Shown here: piece after piece, positions 44,208-53,694 of the stretch
Layout: each line of letters begins with the position of its first letter
How positions within the stretch are numbered: the first letter of the stretch is position 1
Assembly (NCBI RefSeq): GCF_027891095.1
Contig: NZ_JAQIIO010000006.1
Coordinates: 62,001 to 126,000, forward strand
Reading direction: 5' to 3'
DNA from: Aliiroseovarius salicola
GTDB lineage: Bacteria; Pseudomonadota; Alphaproteobacteria; Rhodobacterales; Rhodobacteraceae
Length of the DNA: 64,000 bases
The notes under the pieces: model-generated
Told to the model about the DNA's origin: nothing
The model's input: only the letters and a program-made list of their open reading frames with translations
Databases searched by the model: none
Translations under genes and position numbers: made by a program

Positions 44208-45283
44208 AGGGAATTTCGCTTACGGCCGCAACAGTTGCATTGACTGCAACAACTGCGATGGCCGGTGGTATCGATCGCTCGGGTCAGGACATCTCGATCC
44301 TGTTTGAAGACGGGAATCACGTGAAAATGGGATTTGCTTCGGTAAATCCTGATGTGCCAGGTGCAGGTGGGGCGTTTGCTACCCAATCTGCCATTAGCTT
44401 CAATTCGCTTTCATTTGCGGTTAAGAAGCAGTTCACTGAAAAGCTGGGCTTTGCCTTGATCGTGGACGAACCATATGGTGCAGACATTCGGTATGTTGAT
44501 GGGCCGCTTGCCGCTTTGGGAGCACCTCTTCCGGGACTGGATATCAATGGGCGCGCGCTGGTTGGCAGCAAAGCTGTTACCGCACTCGGCCGTTATGAGT
44601 TTGGAAATGGGTTCAGCCTGCACGGTGGCGCCCGTATGCAGAAGGTTGACGGCCAAATTCTGGCTGGAGCCGGTCTTCTCGATGCGAGCAGCAAGTGGGA
44701 TGTCGGTTACACCGGTGGTGCTGCCTATGAAATTCCAGATATCGCTCTTCGCGTTGCTCTGACCTACAATTCGGCGATCACGCATGATCTTACCGGCACC
44801 CACTCCAATCAACCTTATGGGCTGACCGCCGCAGATCCGGCTACGGGCAGCGTTCGCATTCCCGAAAGCATCAATCTGGACTTCCAAACCGGCATTGCAG
44901 CAAATACGCTTTTGTTCGGTAAAATTCGCCACGTGAAGTGGGAAGGTACCACTTTGACCTCGACCAAAGGTGGTGCCGACACTGATTGGGTGGAGTTCAC
45001 AGAAGATTCCACCACGTTCGAACTGGGTCTTGGACGTAAGTTGAACGACAACTGGTCGGTCGCTGCGACCATCGGGTATGAAAAAGGTTCTGATACCGGT
45101 ACGACTTTCCTTGCTCCTACAGGCACCAGCACGTCGTTCGGACTTGGTGCAAGCTATACTCAGGATGCCTACAAAATTTCTGCTGGGCTGAAATACATCA
45201 ATTTCGACCAGAAAACTGTGAATGGTGTTCCGTTTGAAGGCGACGCACTTGCTGGCGGGATGTCAATTGACTTTATGTTCTGA
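44204..45283 (+). CDS. FadL/OmpP1-type outer-membrane transport protein
   Basis: Outer-membrane beta-barrel of 359 residues with a signal peptide (MKGISLTAATVALTATTAMA, cleaved before GG) and a terminal Phe, as required for barrel assembly. Amphipathic strands run through the whole protein. The FadL family imports long-chain fatty acids or other hydrophobic compounds; the sequence is closest to the OmpP1/TodX branch. AGGGAGGAAAT is the ribosome-binding site. It is followed by a strong terminator. Confidence 0.82.
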   Translation: MKGISLTAATVALTATTAMAGGIDRSGQDISILFEDGNHVKMGFASVNPDVPGAGGAFATQSAISFNSLSFAVKKQFTEKLGFALIVDEPYGADIRYVDGPLAALGAPLPGLDINGRALVGSKAVTALGRYEFGNGFSLHGGARMQKVDGQILAGAGLLDASSKWDVGYTGGAAYEIPDIALRVALTYNSAITHDLTGTHSNQPYGLTAADPATGSVRIPESINLDFQTGIAANTLLFGKIRHVKWEGTTLTSTKGGADTDWVEFTEDSTTFELGLGRKLNDNWSVAATIGYEKGSDTGTTFLAPTGTSTSFGLGASYTQDAYKISAGLKYINFDQKTVNGVPFEGDALAGGMSIDFMF

Positions 45284-45307
45284 TCTCGTCTGACCAATGT
45301 CTGGAAA

Positions 45308-45335
45308 GCCCCGCTCTTTTGCGGGGCTTTTTTTT
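45308..45335 (+). terminator. Intrinsic terminator after the FadL-type gene
   Basis: GCCCCGC (45308-45314) and GCGGGGC (45321-45327) with loop TCTTTT are followed by eight T. Confidence 0.88.
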
Positions 45336-45434
45336 GTGGTTTAGATACGACGCTATTGAAGCAGAACATCAACAGATGATTTGACCCAAGCAGATATCCC
45401 CCTTACGAAAGTCAAAAAGGTAAGGATGACAGGC

Positions 45435-46295
45435 ATGCTCTACAAGACGGCACAGGATTGGCATTCCGCCCCGAATAAACGGGTGCTGTTTTTTGGCATG
45501 TCCGGGCTTGGAAAAACCTATCTGTCCAATATGTTGCGTGATCAAGGTGATTGGTTTCACTATTCGATCGATTACCGGATCGGCACGCGTTATATGGGCG
45601 AGTTCATCACGGACAACTTCAAGGCAGAGGCCATGAAAGTGCCTTTCCTGCGAGAGCTCCTGTTGTCTGACAGCATTCGGATCTCATCAAAGATCACATT
45701 CGATAATCTCAGCCCGGTAGCAACCTATCTTGGAAAACCGGGAAACCACGCGATGGGCGGCCTTCCCTACGGTGAGTATTGTCGTCGCCAGGAACAATTT
45801 AAGCAGTCCGAGATATCAGCCCTTCTGGATACCGAACGTTTCATCGACCGAGCCAAACGGATCTATGGCTATCCGCATTTCATATGTGACACCGGAGGGT
45901 CGATTTGCGAATGGATTAACCCCGCGCTTGGTCTGGAAGATCCTATTTTGGGTGCTCTGCACCACGATTCCCTGCTGGTTTGGCTGCGTGGGGATGAACG
46001 TCATACACAAAAGCTGGTCCGCCGGTTTGATCGCGCTCCGAAACCGATGGCTTACCAACCGGAATTTCTGGCGCAGGCATGGGCAGATTATTTGTCTGAA
46101 TTCAATAAGAAAGAGGGTGATGTTGATCCAGATGACTTCATCCGTTGGACCTATGCCCAAGCGTTGGCCCACCGTCAGCCGCTATATGAAAAGATGGCGC
46201 GATTTGGCGTTACACTTTGTGCTGATGAGGTATCACAGATCAAATCCCCCGAGGATTTTGATCGAATGATCGGCGCCGCGATCGACGCGGCATAA
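45435..46295 (+). CDS. P-loop ATPase of unknown role
   Basis: Protein of about 286 residues. A Walker A motif FFGMSGLGKTYLSNML lies near residue 22, and HFICDTGGSICEW near 150 may be the Walker B side. Nothing else identifies the family, though kinase-like P-loop proteins of this type occur upstream of metA in related bacteria. The ATG at 45435 is preferred because AAGGA is spaced eight bases before it; ATG at 45426 and TTG at 45381 are alternatives. Confidence 0.7.
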   Translation: MLYKTAQDWHSAPNKRVLFFGMSGLGKTYLSNMLRDQGDWFHYSIDYRIGTRYMGEFITDNFKAEAMKVPFLRELLLSDSIRISSKITFDNLSPVATYLGKPGNHAMGGLPYGEYCRRQEQFKQSEISALLDTERFIDRAKRIYGYPHFICDTGGSICEWINPALGLEDPILGALHHDSLLVWLRGDERHTQKLVRRFDRAPKPMAYQPEFLAQAWADYLSEFNKKEGDVDPDDFIRWTYAQALAHRQPLYEKMARFGVTLCADEVSQIKSPEDFDRMIGAAIDAA

Positions 46296-46382
46296 ACAAC
46301 AAAGCTGGCGCCAGGGTTGCCTCTTGACCCTAACGCGAACTTTCCCATCTTAATGCCTTGATATAGAAACCAGGAGCAAGAC

Positions 46383-47321
46383 ATGCCCATCAAGATCCCT
46401 GCCACCCTTCCGGCCTTCGACGTGCTGAACGATGAGGGTGTGATGGTCATGTCCGACGATCAGGCGGCCAAACAGGATATCAGGCCGATGCGGATTGCAC
46501 TGCTCAATTTGATGCCGAAGAAAATCGAGACGGAAACTCAGTTCGCCCGATTGATTGGCGCGCATCCCCTGCAGATCGAACTCACGCTGCTGCGCCCGTC
46601 CGAACATATTTCGAAAAACACATCCGAGGCCCACATCGGCGCGTTTTATCAGCCTTGGGAAGAAGTTCGGGACCAGAAATTTGACGGGTTGATCATCACC
46701 GGGGCACCGATTGAACACCTGCCCTTTGAGGATGTGACCTATTGGAACGAGATCAGTCAGATCTTCGATTGGACCCAAACCAATGTGCATTCGACCTTTG
46801 GTGTGTGCTGGGGGGGCATGGCGATGATTTATCATTTCCATGGCGTTAAGAAACACATTCTCGACGCCAAGGCTTTTGGCTGTTTCCCGCAAAAGAATTT
46901 GGCGCCGGCGTCACCGTATCTGCGCGGCTTTTCAGACAGTTGCGTAGTTCCTGTTAGCCGTTGGACAGAGATGAAACAGGATGAGGTAGATTCGGCCAGC
47001 GGATTGAAAACCCTGCTTGGTTCAGATGAGACCGGTCCCTGTCTGATCGAGGATAAGGAGCACCGGGCGCTCTATATCTTTAACCACTTCGAATATGATG
47101 ATCTGACCCTCAAGGGAGAATACGACCGAGATATCGCCAAAGGCGCACCGATCAATGTTCCGATGAATTACTATCCAGATGATGATCCCACGCGGATGCC
47201 TGAAAACAGGTGGCGCAGTCACGCCCACCTTCTCTACGCAAACTGGATCTCGGAAATGTATCTGACTACCCCGTTCGACATGTCCGAGATTGGGCAAGCC
47301 GTGAAGGACCGCCGCGCATAA
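46383..47321 (+). CDS. metAA: Homoserine O-acetyltransferase, MetA type
   Basis: Transfers an acyl group to homoserine, the first committed step of methionine synthesis. The 312-residue protein has the nucleophile Cys142 in FGVCWGGMA and a downstream His/Glu pair in NHFEYDD. Residue 111 is Glu ([15 protein letters not shown]). In the MetA family, Glu here goes with acetyl-CoA and Gly with succinyl-CoA, so the acetyl donor is inferred. AGGAG precedes the ATG. I looked for a SAM-II riboswitch in the 87-bp upstream gap and did not find its pseudoknot motif. Confidence 0.93.
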   Translation: MPIKIPATLPAFDVLNDEGVMVMSDDQAAKQDIRPMRIALLNLMPKKIETETQFARLIGAHPLQIELTLLRPSEHISKNTSEAHIGAFYQPWEEVRDQKFDGLIITGAPIEHLPFEDVTYWNEISQIFDWTQTNVHSTFGVCWGGMAMIYHFHGVKKHILDAKAFGCFPQKNLAPASPYLRGFSDSCVVPVSRWTEMKQDEVDSASGLKTLLGSDETGPCLIEDKEHRALYIFNHFEYDDLTLKGEYDRDIAKGAPINVPMNYYPDDDPTRMPENRWRSHAHLLYANWISEMYLTTPFDMSEIGQAVKDRRA

Positions 47322-47343
47322 ACCAACTGTTAATCGCATTTAC

Positions 47344-47364
47344 ATGGGGGCGCCCTGCCCCCAT
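47344..47364. other. Stem-loop between metA and ppk2
   Basis: ATGGGGGC (47344-47351) and GCCCCCAT (47357-47364) make a strong stem with a GCCCT loop but no T tract. It may partly end the metA transcript. Confidence 0.4.
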
Positions 47365-47391
47365 AATGGCGTGAAATCAGGAGGTTGCCTT

Positions 47392-48288
47392 ATGTCCCCA
47401 TCGCCAAGCGCTTTGCCCTTTGATGGTGCCATTTCCAAGTTTTTTGCCGAGGCCACTCCTGAGGATGTACGGACGGCAATCAATGGGAACGGGAAGAAAG
47501 ACATTCTTGAAACCGATTATCCATACGAAGCGCGGATGGACCGCAAGGAATACGAAGCGGAACTTGAGGCGCTGCAAATGGAGCTCGTCAAGCTTCAGGC
47601 AGATGTCAAAGAAACCGGGAAACGCGTTGTGGTGGTCTTCGAAGGTCGCGACGCAGCGGGCAAAGGCGGTACAATCAAACGGTTTCGCGAAAACCTGAAC
47701 CCCCGTGTGGCCAAAACCGTGGCGTTGTCCAAACCCAGTGAACGGGAACAGGGTGAATGGTATTTCCAGCGCTATATCAAACATTTACCAACAGCAGGTG
47801 AAATCACTTTGTTTGACCGCAGTTGGTATAACCGTGGAGTCGTCGAAAAAGTATTCGACTTTTGCACCGATCCCCAACGCGATGCGTTTTTCCGTCAACT
47901 GCCTGAATTTGAAGACATGATTGCCGACGAAGGTATTCACTTTGTGAAACTCTGGCTCAATGTTGGGCGCGCCGAGCAGCTGCGCCGTTTCCTGGCCCGT
48001 GAAAAAGATCCGTTGAAGCAATGGAAGCTGAGTTGGATTGACGTAGAAGGTCTTAATCGTTGGGACGCCTATACCTCAGCGATCGACGAAACCTTCAAAA
48101 AAACCCATCGTGATTTGACACCCTGGACCGTTATCCGGTCTGACGACAAACGGCGTGCACGATTGTCTGCCTTGAGATCGGTGTTGCAAGGCATTGAATA
48201 TGCCGGAAAAGATAAAAATGTCGCTTGCGCACCCGATGCCAAGATCTGCGGAGGTCCCGAGATCTGGACCGGGAGCAACAATGCCTAA
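47392..48288 (+). CDS. ppk2: Polyphosphate kinase 2
   Basis: Uses polyphosphate to phosphorylate nucleoside diphosphates (class I PPK2) or runs in reverse. The 298-residue protein has Walker [14 protein letters not shown] (about 82-94), the lid region and Walker [13 protein letters not shown] near 145. The single-domain length fits class I. The ATG at 47392 has AGGAGG; an upstream frame adds 16 residues. The downstream tetR starts within its last codons. The phosphate regulon lies about 10 kb away, but no Pho box is seen here. Confidence 0.92.
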   Translation: MSPSPSALPFDGAISKFFAEATPEDVRTAINGNGKKDILETDYPYEARMDRKEYEAELEALQMELVKLQADVKETGKRVVVVFEGRDAAGKGGTIKRFRENLNPRVAKTVALSKPSEREQGEWYFQRYIKHLPTAGEITLFDRSWYNRGVVEKVFDFCTDPQRDAFFRQLPEFEDMIADEGIHFVKLWLNVGRAEQLRRFLAREKDPLKQWKLSWIDVEGLNRWDAYTSAIDETFKKTHRDLTPWTVIRSDDKRRARLSALRSVLQGIEYAGKDKNVACAPDAKICGGPEIWTGSNNA

Positions 48289-48898
48289 ACGCGGCTATCA
48301 TCACGGCAATTTACGTCAAGCTTTGGTCGAAGCTGCGCTGTCTCTGATCGAAGAGAAAGGTCCAACCGGCTTTACACTGTCCGAGGCGGCGAAGCAGGCA
48401 GGTGTCACCCCGGCCGCCGTCTATCGACATTTCAAAGGGCGTGAGGATCTGATCGCCGAGGCCGCCCGTCAGGGCTATGAAATCTTTGCGGATCTGATGG
48501 AATTTGCCTACGCCAAAGGGCAGCCGTCCGCCTTGGCCAGTTTTGAGGCCACAGGCCGGGCTTATCTGGCCTTCGCCCGAAAATACCCCGGCCACTATAT
48601 CTCGATGTTTGAAAGCGGTGTTTCTGTGAACCGTTCACCCGAACTTGCAATGGTGGCCAATCGCGCCATGGGGGTGTTGGAGCAGGCCGCTAGTACTTTG
48701 GCGGAAAATATCCCACCGGAAAAGCGCCCTCCCGCGAAAATGGTCAGCGCGCATATCTGGGCAATGAGCCACGGTGTGGTCGAATTGTTCGGACGTGGCA
48801 GCCCGGGCCAGAAAAGCCCCTTTCCTCCGGAAGATCTGCTTGAATCCGGAATTGGCGTCTACCTTCGCGGCCTTGGTCTGATCAAGCCAGACAGCTGA
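48281..48898 (+). CDS. TetR family transcriptional regulator
   Basis: Protein of 205 residues with an N-terminal TetR helix-turn-helix ([27 protein letters not shown], about 32-56) and a helical ligand domain. The ATG at 48281 overlaps the end of ppk2 by eight bases and has a GGGAG site, so it is translationally coupled to ppk2. The ligand and targets are unknown; an unusual partner for a polyphosphate kinase. Confidence 0.88.
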   Translation: MPKRGYHHGNLRQALVEAALSLIEEKGPTGFTLSEAAKQAGVTPAAVYRHFKGREDLIAEAARQGYEIFADLMEFAYAKGQPSALASFEATGRAYLAFARKYPGHYISMFESGVSVNRSPELAMVANRAMGVLEQAASTLAENIPPEKRPPAKMVSAHIWAMSHGVVELFGRGSPGQKSPFPPEDLLESGIGVYLRGLGLIKPDS

Positions 48899-48958
48899 CC
48901 GCGTATCTTTTCTCGCTGACAGCGTTTTTCTTCTTCTGGCCAGAAGTATCCCGGGGGT

Positions 48959-48977
48959 CTGGGGGCGGCGCCCCCAG
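48959..48977. terminator. Stem-loop between convergent tetR and sufS
   Basis: CTGGGGGC and GCCCCCAG form an 8-bp stem with loop GGC. It has no clear T tract on either side, so its terminator activity is uncertain. Next to it (48928-48956) is one copy of a degenerate intergenic repeat. Confidence 0.5.
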
Positions 48978-48986
48978 CTTGCCGTC

Positions 48987-50207
48987 TTACGCCAACAGCT
49001 TGTGGCACAGCTCCAGCCCGTCGATCAGTGTGTCCACCTCGTCGCGCGTATTATAAAGCCCAAAGGACGCACGTGCTGTGGCAGCCACACCCAGATGTTC
49101 CATCAGTGGCTTGGCGCAATGGTGGCCTGCGCGGATGGCAATTCCTTTTTTGTCGAGGATGGTCGACATGTCATGGGCATGGGCAGCCCCGTCCATGGTC
49201 AGCGAGAAGATTGCAGCCTTGCCAGGCGCGCTGCCCTGCACATTTACCCAGTTCAGCCCAGACAGGCGTTCCTGCGCGTACGCCGCCAGATCTGCCTCAT
49301 GGGCGGCGACATTCTCCATGCCCAGCTCCATCAGGTATTCCAGTGCTGCCCCCAGGCCGATGGTCTGCACAATCCCCGGCGTGCCAGCCTCAAACTTCAG
49401 AGGCATCCCGGCGTATGTCACAGTTTCCTTGCTCACCTCGTCGATCATATCGCCACCGCCCATGAAAGGCTGCATTTCGGCAGCACGTTCGCGGTGGACG
49501 TAGATCGCGCCTGAGGCTGATGGCCCATAGAGCTTGTGTCCGGTGATCACATAGAAATCACAACCAATGTCCTGAACGTCCACCGGCATATGCACCGCGC
49601 CTTGCGATCCATCGACAAGGACAGGAACGCCCTTATTGCGGGCGCCTTCGCAGATCGCCTTTACATCCACCACGGTGCCAAGAACGTTGGAACACTGGGT
49701 GATGGCAATCAGTCGGGTTTTGTCTGTGATCGTATCGAGTACTTTCTGCGGATCCAGGGAACCGTCGAGTTCGGGATCCACCCATTTCAACACCACCCCA
49801 AGACGCTCGCGCAGGAAATGCCAGGGCACGATATTGGCGTGATGCTCCATGGTCGAAAGGATGATCTCATCGCCGGCCTGCATACGTGGTGCAGCCCATG
49901 AATAAGAGACCATGTTGATCCCCTCGGTAGTTCCAGAATTGAAGATGATTTCATCTTCATGTTTGGCATTCAAAAACTTCTGCACAATCGCACGCACGGC
50001 TTCGTAACGTTCGGTGGACAGGTTTGACAAATAGTGCAAGCCGCGGTGAACGTTGGAATATTCCTCGGCATAGCCGCGCGTGATGGCATCGATCACGACC
50101 TGAGGCTTTTGCGCCGATGCCCCATTGTCCAGATAGGTCAGAGGTTTTCCATTCACCTCGCGGGAGAGGATCGGAAAGTCATTTCGGATCTTGTTGATAT
50201 CATACAT
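48987..50207 (-). CDS. sufS: Cysteine desulfurase SufS
   Basis: Type II PLP-dependent desulfurase that takes sulfur from cysteine for Fe-S assembly. The 406 residues match E. coli SufS length. The PLP Lys lies in VITGHKLYGPSASG and the catalytic Cys in IRAGHHCAKPLMEHLGV near residue 360. The ATG at 50207 (MYDINKIRNDFP) has GGAG seven bases before it; an ATG at 50213 overlaps the upstream stop as ATGA. It is the last gene of the SUF operon in this window, and no sufE or sufA follows. Confidence 0.95.
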   Translation of the reverse strand: MYDINKIRNDFPILSREVNGKPLTYLDNGASAQKPQVVIDAITRGYAEEYSNVHRGLHYLSNLSTERYEAVRAIVQKFLNAKHEDEIIFNSGTTEGINMVSYSWAAPRMQAGDEIILSTMEHHANIVPWHFLRERLGVVLKWVDPELDGSLDPQKVLDTITDKTRLIAITQCSNVLGTVVDVKAICEGARNKGVPVLVDGSQGAVHMPVDVQDIGCDFYVITGHKLYGPSASGAIYVHRERAAEMQPFMGGGDMIDEVSKETVTYAGMPLKFEAGTPGIVQTIGLGAALEYLMELGMENVAAHEADLAAYAQERLSGLNWVNVQGSAPGKAAIFSLTMDGAAHAHDMSTILDKKGIAIRAGHHCAKPLMEHLGVAATARASFGLYNTRDEVDTLIDGLELCHKLLA

Positions 50208-50209
50208 GA

Positions 50210-50803
50210 TCATACTCCGATCTGCGGTGGCTGCACGCCCATGAGGGCCAATAGGAACGACAAGGCCAGTATTGCCAATACCAAAGTTGTGGTGATCGCG
50301 GCAAAGACCAGACCGGCAGATTTGAACCCATGGCATTCAGCAATAAAATGGCTGAGAATCCAGAAGAAGAGCACAGAGCTCATTACCATGAGAATGCCGG
50401 CCAGAGTCGGGGCAAACAGCGACAGGACCAAGGAGGCCACCTGAAGTGTCAGAAGGACAAATTCAAGCCAGATTGCCACGGTAATGGCATCATCGATACT
50501 GCCCTGCCCGCCTGCCAGCCGCCCCAACAGATAGATCAGAAATATTCCGATTATCACAAACAGGGCTTCGAATACGCCAAGTGCGATCGGGCTGGCCAGT
50601 ACCGGGCCAAACTGTTCGGCGCGGACCGGATAGATTACATGGGTGATCACACCGAGAATTGTCGCCGCAACAAGCAACAGCCACAGGGTCAGCCAACGGG
50701 CATTTCGGCTTACAGGAAGGTCAAACAATTCCCGAGCGACCTTGCGCGGTTCGGGGATTGTTTGCACAATCATGCCAAAGAGATAACCGGGTTCTAACTT
50801 CAT
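50210..50803 (-). CDS. Yip1 family membrane protein
   Basis: Protein of 197 residues with about five hydrophobic segments and the Yip1 core (LGRLAGGQGSIDDAITVAIWLEF, conserved GG and acidic pair). Function in bacteria is unknown. The ATG at 50803 overlaps the stop of the next upstream Yip1-type gene (ATGA), and its own stop overlaps the sufS start region. It lies inside the SUF operon. Confidence 0.75.
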   Translation of the reverse strand: MKLEPGYLFGMIVQTIPEPRKVARELFDLPVSRNARWLTLWLLLVAATILGVITHVIYPVRAEQFGPVLASPIALGVFEALFVIIGIFLIYLLGRLAGGQGSIDDAITVAIWLEFVLLTLQVASLVLSLFAPTLAGILMVMSSVLFFWILSHFIAECHGFKSAGLVFAAITTTLVLAILALSFLLALMGVQPPQIGV

Positions 50804-51285
50804 GCGCGTGGCCACTCAGCTTGGCGAAAATTAATGGTCCAGAAGGTCACAAACGCGAGCAGTGCCAGCATTCCGGTGATTTGCATCTGGACCCCCTGGC
50901 CAATGAAACCTGCCACCAAACCCCAAAGAAGCCAGAGAGGCGTGGCGCAGAGCAATGACCAGAAAAGGGCAAACCTCGCGGAAAAGGAAGAACCGCTCCC
51001 GCCAAGCAGACGCGCTATGAAATGGCTGACCGACCCAAGTGCGTAAAGCACCAAAGGCATGATAAATACCCAAGCCAAAAGAACTGATCCAAGGAGCATG
51101 TTGAGCTCTTGACCAGTTTCATGTGCGATCCGAGCCTGCACGGGCATCTGCGAAATGAACACCAGAACGCAGGCAGACATCAGCACCGCGATGGCCCGAT
51201 CTTCCCGCACTTCGGTGCCCAAACGGCGCTTGAACACCTCACGCGGGGCGCGATAGCTTCTCAGCACATCCTGCATGACCGACAT
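50800..51285 (-). CDS. Second Yip1-like membrane protein
   Basis: Protein of 161 residues with four hydrophobic segments; the part IARLLGGSGSSFSARFALFWSLL resembles the Yip1 motif of its neighbour. The first 40 residues (VLRSYRAPREVFKRRLG) are cytoplasmic and basic. It follows sufD by 31 bp and overlaps the second Yip1 gene. The two adjacent genes look like an ancient duplication. Confidence 0.72.
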   Translation of the reverse strand: MSVMQDVLRSYRAPREVFKRRLGTEVREDRAIAVLMSACVLVFISQMPVQARIAHETGQELNMLLGSVLLAWVFIMPLVLYALGSVSHFIARLLGGSGSSFSARFALFWSLLCATPLWLLWGLVAGFIGQGVQMQITGMLALLAFVTFWTINFRQAEWPRA

Positions 51286-51316
51286 CGTCCGGCCCTTTCC
51301 TGCTCAGATCACCAGA

Positions 51317-52606
51317 TCAGCTACGGTGCCGTTCCAGCCAAGCTTCCAGCTTTGAAACGATATCTTCGACAATCGCTTCATTTTCGATTTCATCAATCGC
51401 GTCCGCAAGGAAAGCCAAGACAAGCAGGTCTGTTGCGATCTTCTCGGGCACTCCGCGTGAACGCAGATAAAACATCGCCTCTTCATCGATCGCCCCTGAG
51501 GTCGATCCGTGGGAACAGGCCACATCATCGGCATAGATCTCAAGCTCGGGTTTGGCAAGGAACTGACTGTCATCATCCAGAAGAAGCGATTGCGATTTTT
51601 GATAGCCATCGGTCTTTTGGGCATCGGGTTTCACCAGGATCTTGCCTTGGAATACCCCGGTGGCACCGTTTTTCAGCACCTTCTTGAACACCTGACGGCT
51701 TTCGCAATTCACAGCGTCATGGGTGATGAACACCGTGTCGTCGTGATGGAAAACACCGTCATTGCCATCGCCGAGCGCGGCACCTGCAATATGGGCGATT
51801 GCGTCGTCGCCGAGAATTTCGATCACGCATTCGTTGCGGGTGAGCTTTCCGTTGACCGACATGGTAAAGCTTTTGAACATGCTTTCGGTCTGAAGACGCG
51901 CATACATATGGGTCGCCAATTGGCGCTCATGGTCACGCCCTTGCGCGCGCACATGATGGAATTCGGCTTTGCTGGCCACGTCCACTTCAGTCACCATCGA
52001 CAAACGCGATGCGGCGGTGCCGTTTTCCAGAAGCGTCAGTTTTGACCCTTCTTCAAGCTTGATGACATTGTGTAGAACCGCATCCGAACTATCTGATTTG
52101 TGTTGATAAATCAGGCTGACGGGACGCTCTACGCGACCGGTTACCCTGATCACAACACCATCATTGGCCATTGCTGAATTGTGGGCCGCGAGCGGACGGG
52201 GAACAGGGTTATGACCGCTTGCTTCAAGCACGCCGTAGACCTGACTGGCCCAGTGAATGTCTTTTGCAGCTGCCTCCGACAGGCGTTCGATCTCAAACTT
52301 CTCGCCTGCAAGATCATCGGATGCGGCAGCGTCAAAGACACCGTCTACGAATACGATCTTCAACCGGTCAATTGCGTCAAAAACCGGAGCTTCGCCCTCA
52401 TAGTCGAACACAGCCGCATGGGCCGCTGTATCTGCAAGCAACGCCTCTGGACGGGTCCATTTCCAATATTCATCACGACGCTTGGGAAGACCCATTTTCG
52501 TAAGACGTGCGGCAGCCTCTTCACGGGCTTTTGCGGCCCACGCCCCGGATGCCGGTCGATTTTCGACCGAGATCAAGCCGCTTTCCTGTTTTACAGCCAC
52601 GCTCAT
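51317..52606 (-). CDS. sufD: Fe-S assembly protein SufD
   Basis: Scaffold component of the SufBC2D complex, 429 residues with the right-handed parallel beta-helix core. The C-terminal region contains YADDVACSHGSTSGAIDEEAMFYLRSRG, with the conserved His of SufD and the SufC-contact helices. It overlaps the end of sufC (ATGA) and runs leftward. Confidence 0.94.
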   Translation of the reverse strand: MSVAVKQESGLISVENRPASGAWAAKAREEAAARLTKMGLPKRRDEYWKWTRPEALLADTAAHAAVFDYEGEAPVFDAIDRLKIVFVDGVFDAAASDDLAGEKFEIERLSEAAAKDIHWASQVYGVLEASGHNPVPRPLAAHNSAMANDGVVIRVTGRVERPVSLIYQHKSDSSDAVLHNVIKLEEGSKLTLLENGTAASRLSMVTEVDVASKAEFHHVRAQGRDHERQLATHMYARLQTESMFKSFTMSVNGKLTRNECVIEILGDDAIAHIAGAALGDGNDGVFHHDDTVFITHDAVNCESRQVFKKVLKNGATGVFQGKILVKPDAQKTDGYQKSQSLLLDDDSQFLAKPELEIYADDVACSHGSTSGAIDEEAMFYLRSRGVPEKIATDLLVLAFLADAIDEIENEAIVEDIVSKLEAWLERHRS

Positions 52607-53361
52607 GCGTCCAGCTCCGCAAGGATATCGGCATAGCCGTTGTTTTCGACTTCAAGCGCCAGTTCTGGTCCACCTGATTTCACGATGCGACCACGCGCCA
52701 TGATATGCACCACATCCGGTTTGATGTGATCGAGCAGACGCTGATAGTGGGTGATCACAAGGAATGCACGTCCTTCGTCACGCAGTGCGTTTACGCCTTC
52801 GGACACCAATTTCATCGCGTCCACATCGAGCCCCGAGTCGGTCTCGTCGAGAATGCACATTTTTGGCTCGAGCATCGCCATCTGAAGGATTTCGTTACGC
52901 TTTTTTTCGCCGCCCGAGAAGCCCACGTTCACAGGACGTTTCAGCATATCGGCGTCGATTTTCAGATCCTTGGCTTTGGCTCGGATGAACTTCAGAAATT
53001 CCGCAGCCGACATTTCCTCTTCTCCGCGTGCCTTACGCTGTGCGTTTACTGCGGTGCGCAGGAAGGTCATATTGCCAACTCCCGGGATCTCTACCGGGTA
53101 TTGGAACGCCAGGAAAAGCCCCGCGGCCGCGCGTTCTTCAGGTTCGAGCTCCAAGAGATCTTCATCCTCAAGCATCGCCTCGCCGCCGGTCACTTCGTAA
53201 CCATCGCGCCCCGACAGTACATATGACAAGGTCGATTTACCCGACCCGTTCGGGCCCATGATCGCATGCACTTTCCCGGCGGGTACTTCCAGGTCCACAC
53301 CTTTGAGGATCTGCTTGTCCTCTTCTTCAAGTTTAACTTGCAAGTTTTTGATTTTCAGCAT
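52603..53361 (-). CDS. sufC: Fe-S assembly ATPase SufC
   Basis: ABC-type ATPase of the SufBC2D scaffold complex, 252 residues. Walker A is GPNGSGKSTLSYVL, the ABC signature is VGFSGGEKKRNEILQ and Walker B is CILDETDSGLDVDA, all characteristic of SufC. It precedes and overlaps sufD. Confidence 0.97.
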   Translation of the reverse strand: MLKIKNLQVKLEEEDKQILKGVDLEVPAGKVHAIMGPNGSGKSTLSYVLSGRDGYEVTGGEAMLEDEDLLELEPEERAAAGLFLAFQYPVEIPGVGNMTFLRTAVNAQRKARGEEEMSAAEFLKFIRAKAKDLKIDADMLKRPVNVGFSGGEKKRNEILQMAMLEPKMCILDETDSGLDVDAMKLVSEGVNALRDEGRAFLVITHYQRLLDHIKPDVVHIMARGRIVKSGGPELALEVENNGYADILAELDA

Positions 53362-53371
53362 CTTTACGTCC

Positions 53372-53476
53372 TTACGAAACAGTGACAGCCGTGCCCGAGG
53401 CCGACACCATCAGCATGTTGTTGATCACTTCATAGTCGAGGTCCACGCCTCTGACCGTGTTTTTACACCAGGGCAT
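53372..53476 (-). pseudogene. C-terminal remnant of a YbjQ/UPF0145-type protein in the SUF operon
   Basis: A frame of only 34 codons starts at ATG 53476, overlapping the stop of the preceding gene (TGATG), and ends at TAA. Its sequence [20 protein letters not shown] is the C-terminal block of YbjQ heavy-metal-binding-domain proteins, whose normal length is about 100-110 residues. The N-terminal two-thirds is missing. It is either a decayed gene or a short independent peptide. It sits between the small membrane protein and sufC. Confidence 0.6.
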
Positions 53477-53676
53477 CAGTGCCACCGGCTCATCAGTTTG
53501 AGCGCACCGCGCCCGGCAGCCCAGCCAAGGAAGATCCCCAACGGGATCCATATCATCGGATTCATCAGCGCCTTGGGATTGAGGTTTATGACGACAACCG
53601 CAATCAGCCCGCCGATTGCCGGGAAAGCAAAGGGGATAGCACTTTCAATTCCGTCACGCAGATTGCTCATTGTCAC
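53476..53676 (-). CDS. Small membrane protein between sufB and sufC
   Basis: Protein of 66 residues with two hydrophobic segments (about 14-32 and 40-56, ending [12 protein letters not shown]). No family is recognised. It starts 18 bp after the sufB stop, in the same direction, and is followed by the YbjQ remnant, so it is part of the operon. Confidence 0.6.
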   Translation of the reverse strand: MTMSNLRDGIESAIPFAFPAIGGLIAVVVINLNPKALMNPMIWIPLGIFLGWAAGRGALKLMSRWH

Positions 53677-53694
53677 ACCTCATATATGGCAGGA

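Noticed and set aside
46296-46382. SAM-II riboswitch upstream of metA
   Set aside because: Only a short AGGGT/ACCCT hairpin is present; the conserved pseudoknot sequence of SAM-II was not found.
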